Source of the DNA: an uncultured bacterium
Lineage (GTDB): Bacteria > Verrucomicrobiota > Kiritimatiellia > UBA8416 > CALETX01
NCBI GenBank assembly: GCA_937920455.1
Contig: CALETX010000232.1
Coordinates: 1-7,099 of the forward strand
Length of the DNA: 7,099 nt
Reading direction: 5' to 3'
Shown here one piece after another: positions 6,844-7,099 of this stretch; position 1 is the first letter of the stretch; every line of letters starts with the position of its first letter. Position numbers and translations under genes: made by a program. The notes under the pieces are model-generated. The model was given only the letters and a program-made list of their open reading frames with translations. It was not told where the DNA came from and searched no databases.

Positions 6844-6879
6844 AAAACGGCAGGCGCGCGTCTATTGCCGCGCGCCCGC
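6844..6879 (-). terminator. Intrinsic terminator of the truncated minus-strand gene
   Basis: On the minus strand a GC-only eight-pair stem (GGCGCGCG at 6876-6869 with CGCGCGCC at 6860-6853) closes an eight-base loop. In RNA it extends to 11 pairs with one G-U wobble (6877/6852), then C-G and G-C pairs. Two bases after the extended stem comes TTTT (6847-6844). It begins about 28 bases past the stop codon at 6908, the expected position for terminating that gene and separating it from the transpeptidase-aspS unit. Confidence 0.8.
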
Positions 6880-6907
6880 TCTCTACTTCTAAGTTTATTC
6901 ACCCACC

Positions 6908-7099
6908 TCAGTCACTTGGAACAATATACACATAGCTCGCCCATATATCCTGGCCGGGGATATCCGCGCCTTTGAGATCAATGGCCCATGCGCCGGTATC
7001 ATAAGCCAGAAGCCCTGTCGTCCTCGCAGAACCGGTCATAGTGCCATTGCCTTTATCCTCAAAGACAAATCCACCCGCAACAATGGTCACTGAGCCAGG
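6908..7099 (-). CDS. C-terminal end of an unrecognised protein (5' truncated by window edge)
   Basis: The minus-strand frame is open to the right edge and gives 63 codons before TGA. The apparent GTG at 7090 is not needed as a start, since the frame continues beyond it. The visible part is rich in Gly, Thr, Ala and aromatic residues and alternates hydrophobic positions, as in SVTIVAGGFVFED and IWASYVYIVPSD. This suggests beta strands, perhaps the last part of a secreted or surface beta-rich protein. It has no cysteines and no motif I can name. The strong terminator just downstream supports this being a real gene end. Function is unknown. Confidence 0.6.
   Translation of the reverse strand, partial: PGSVTIVAGGFVFEDKGNGTMTGSARTTGLLAYDTGAWAIDLKGADIPGQDIWASYVYIVPSD

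Overview
The window is a bacterial housekeeping segment of about 7.1 kb. It holds three class II aminoacyl-tRNA synthetases, a small nucleoid DNA-binding protein, a membrane-anchored L,D-transpeptidase, and the 3' end of an unrecognised gene. Several details point to the PVC superphylum (Planctomycetes, Verrucomicrobia, Lentisphaerae, Kiritimatiellae), most likely the Lentisphaerae/Kiritimatiellae side. They are the transpeptidase layout (TPR-like segment, one LysM, YkuD with the GDPENILGTRW block), the HU/IHF variant with a modified arm tip, and the HisRS motif 2 type. This placement is from memory of family sequences and is an inference.

Left half, plus strand (34-3381): proS, an HU/IHF-family gene and hisS form a probable operon. 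There are 46 bases between proS and the HU/IHF gene. The HU/IHF gene and hisS share one base (TGATG), so translational coupling is likely. Any promoter lies left of the window, because only 33 bases precede proS.

Middle (3382-3757): a 376-base convergent gap between hisS and aspS. It carries no gene I can support. It does contain a nested inverted repeat, a duplicated 8-base palindrome, and a weak 81-codon minus-strand frame without a good ribosome binding site.

Right half, minus strand (7099 down to 3758): a 5'-truncated gene of unknown function ends at 6908 and is followed by a convincing intrinsic terminator. Next come the LysM/YkuD L,D-transpeptidase (6715-5597) and aspS (5593-3758), separated by three bases and probably co-transcribed. 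The transpeptidase would crosslink peptidoglycan outside the cytoplasmic membrane. The synthetases charge tRNA-Pro, tRNA-His and tRNA-Asp, and AspRS possibly also charges tRNA-Asn.

I do not see a novel defence system, mobile element, CRISPR array or RNA gene. The observations most worth checking are the residues suggesting a non-discriminating AspRS, the chloroplast/cyanobacteria-like HisRS motif 2, the HU/IHF gene inserted between two synthetase genes, and the transpeptidase-aspS pairing.
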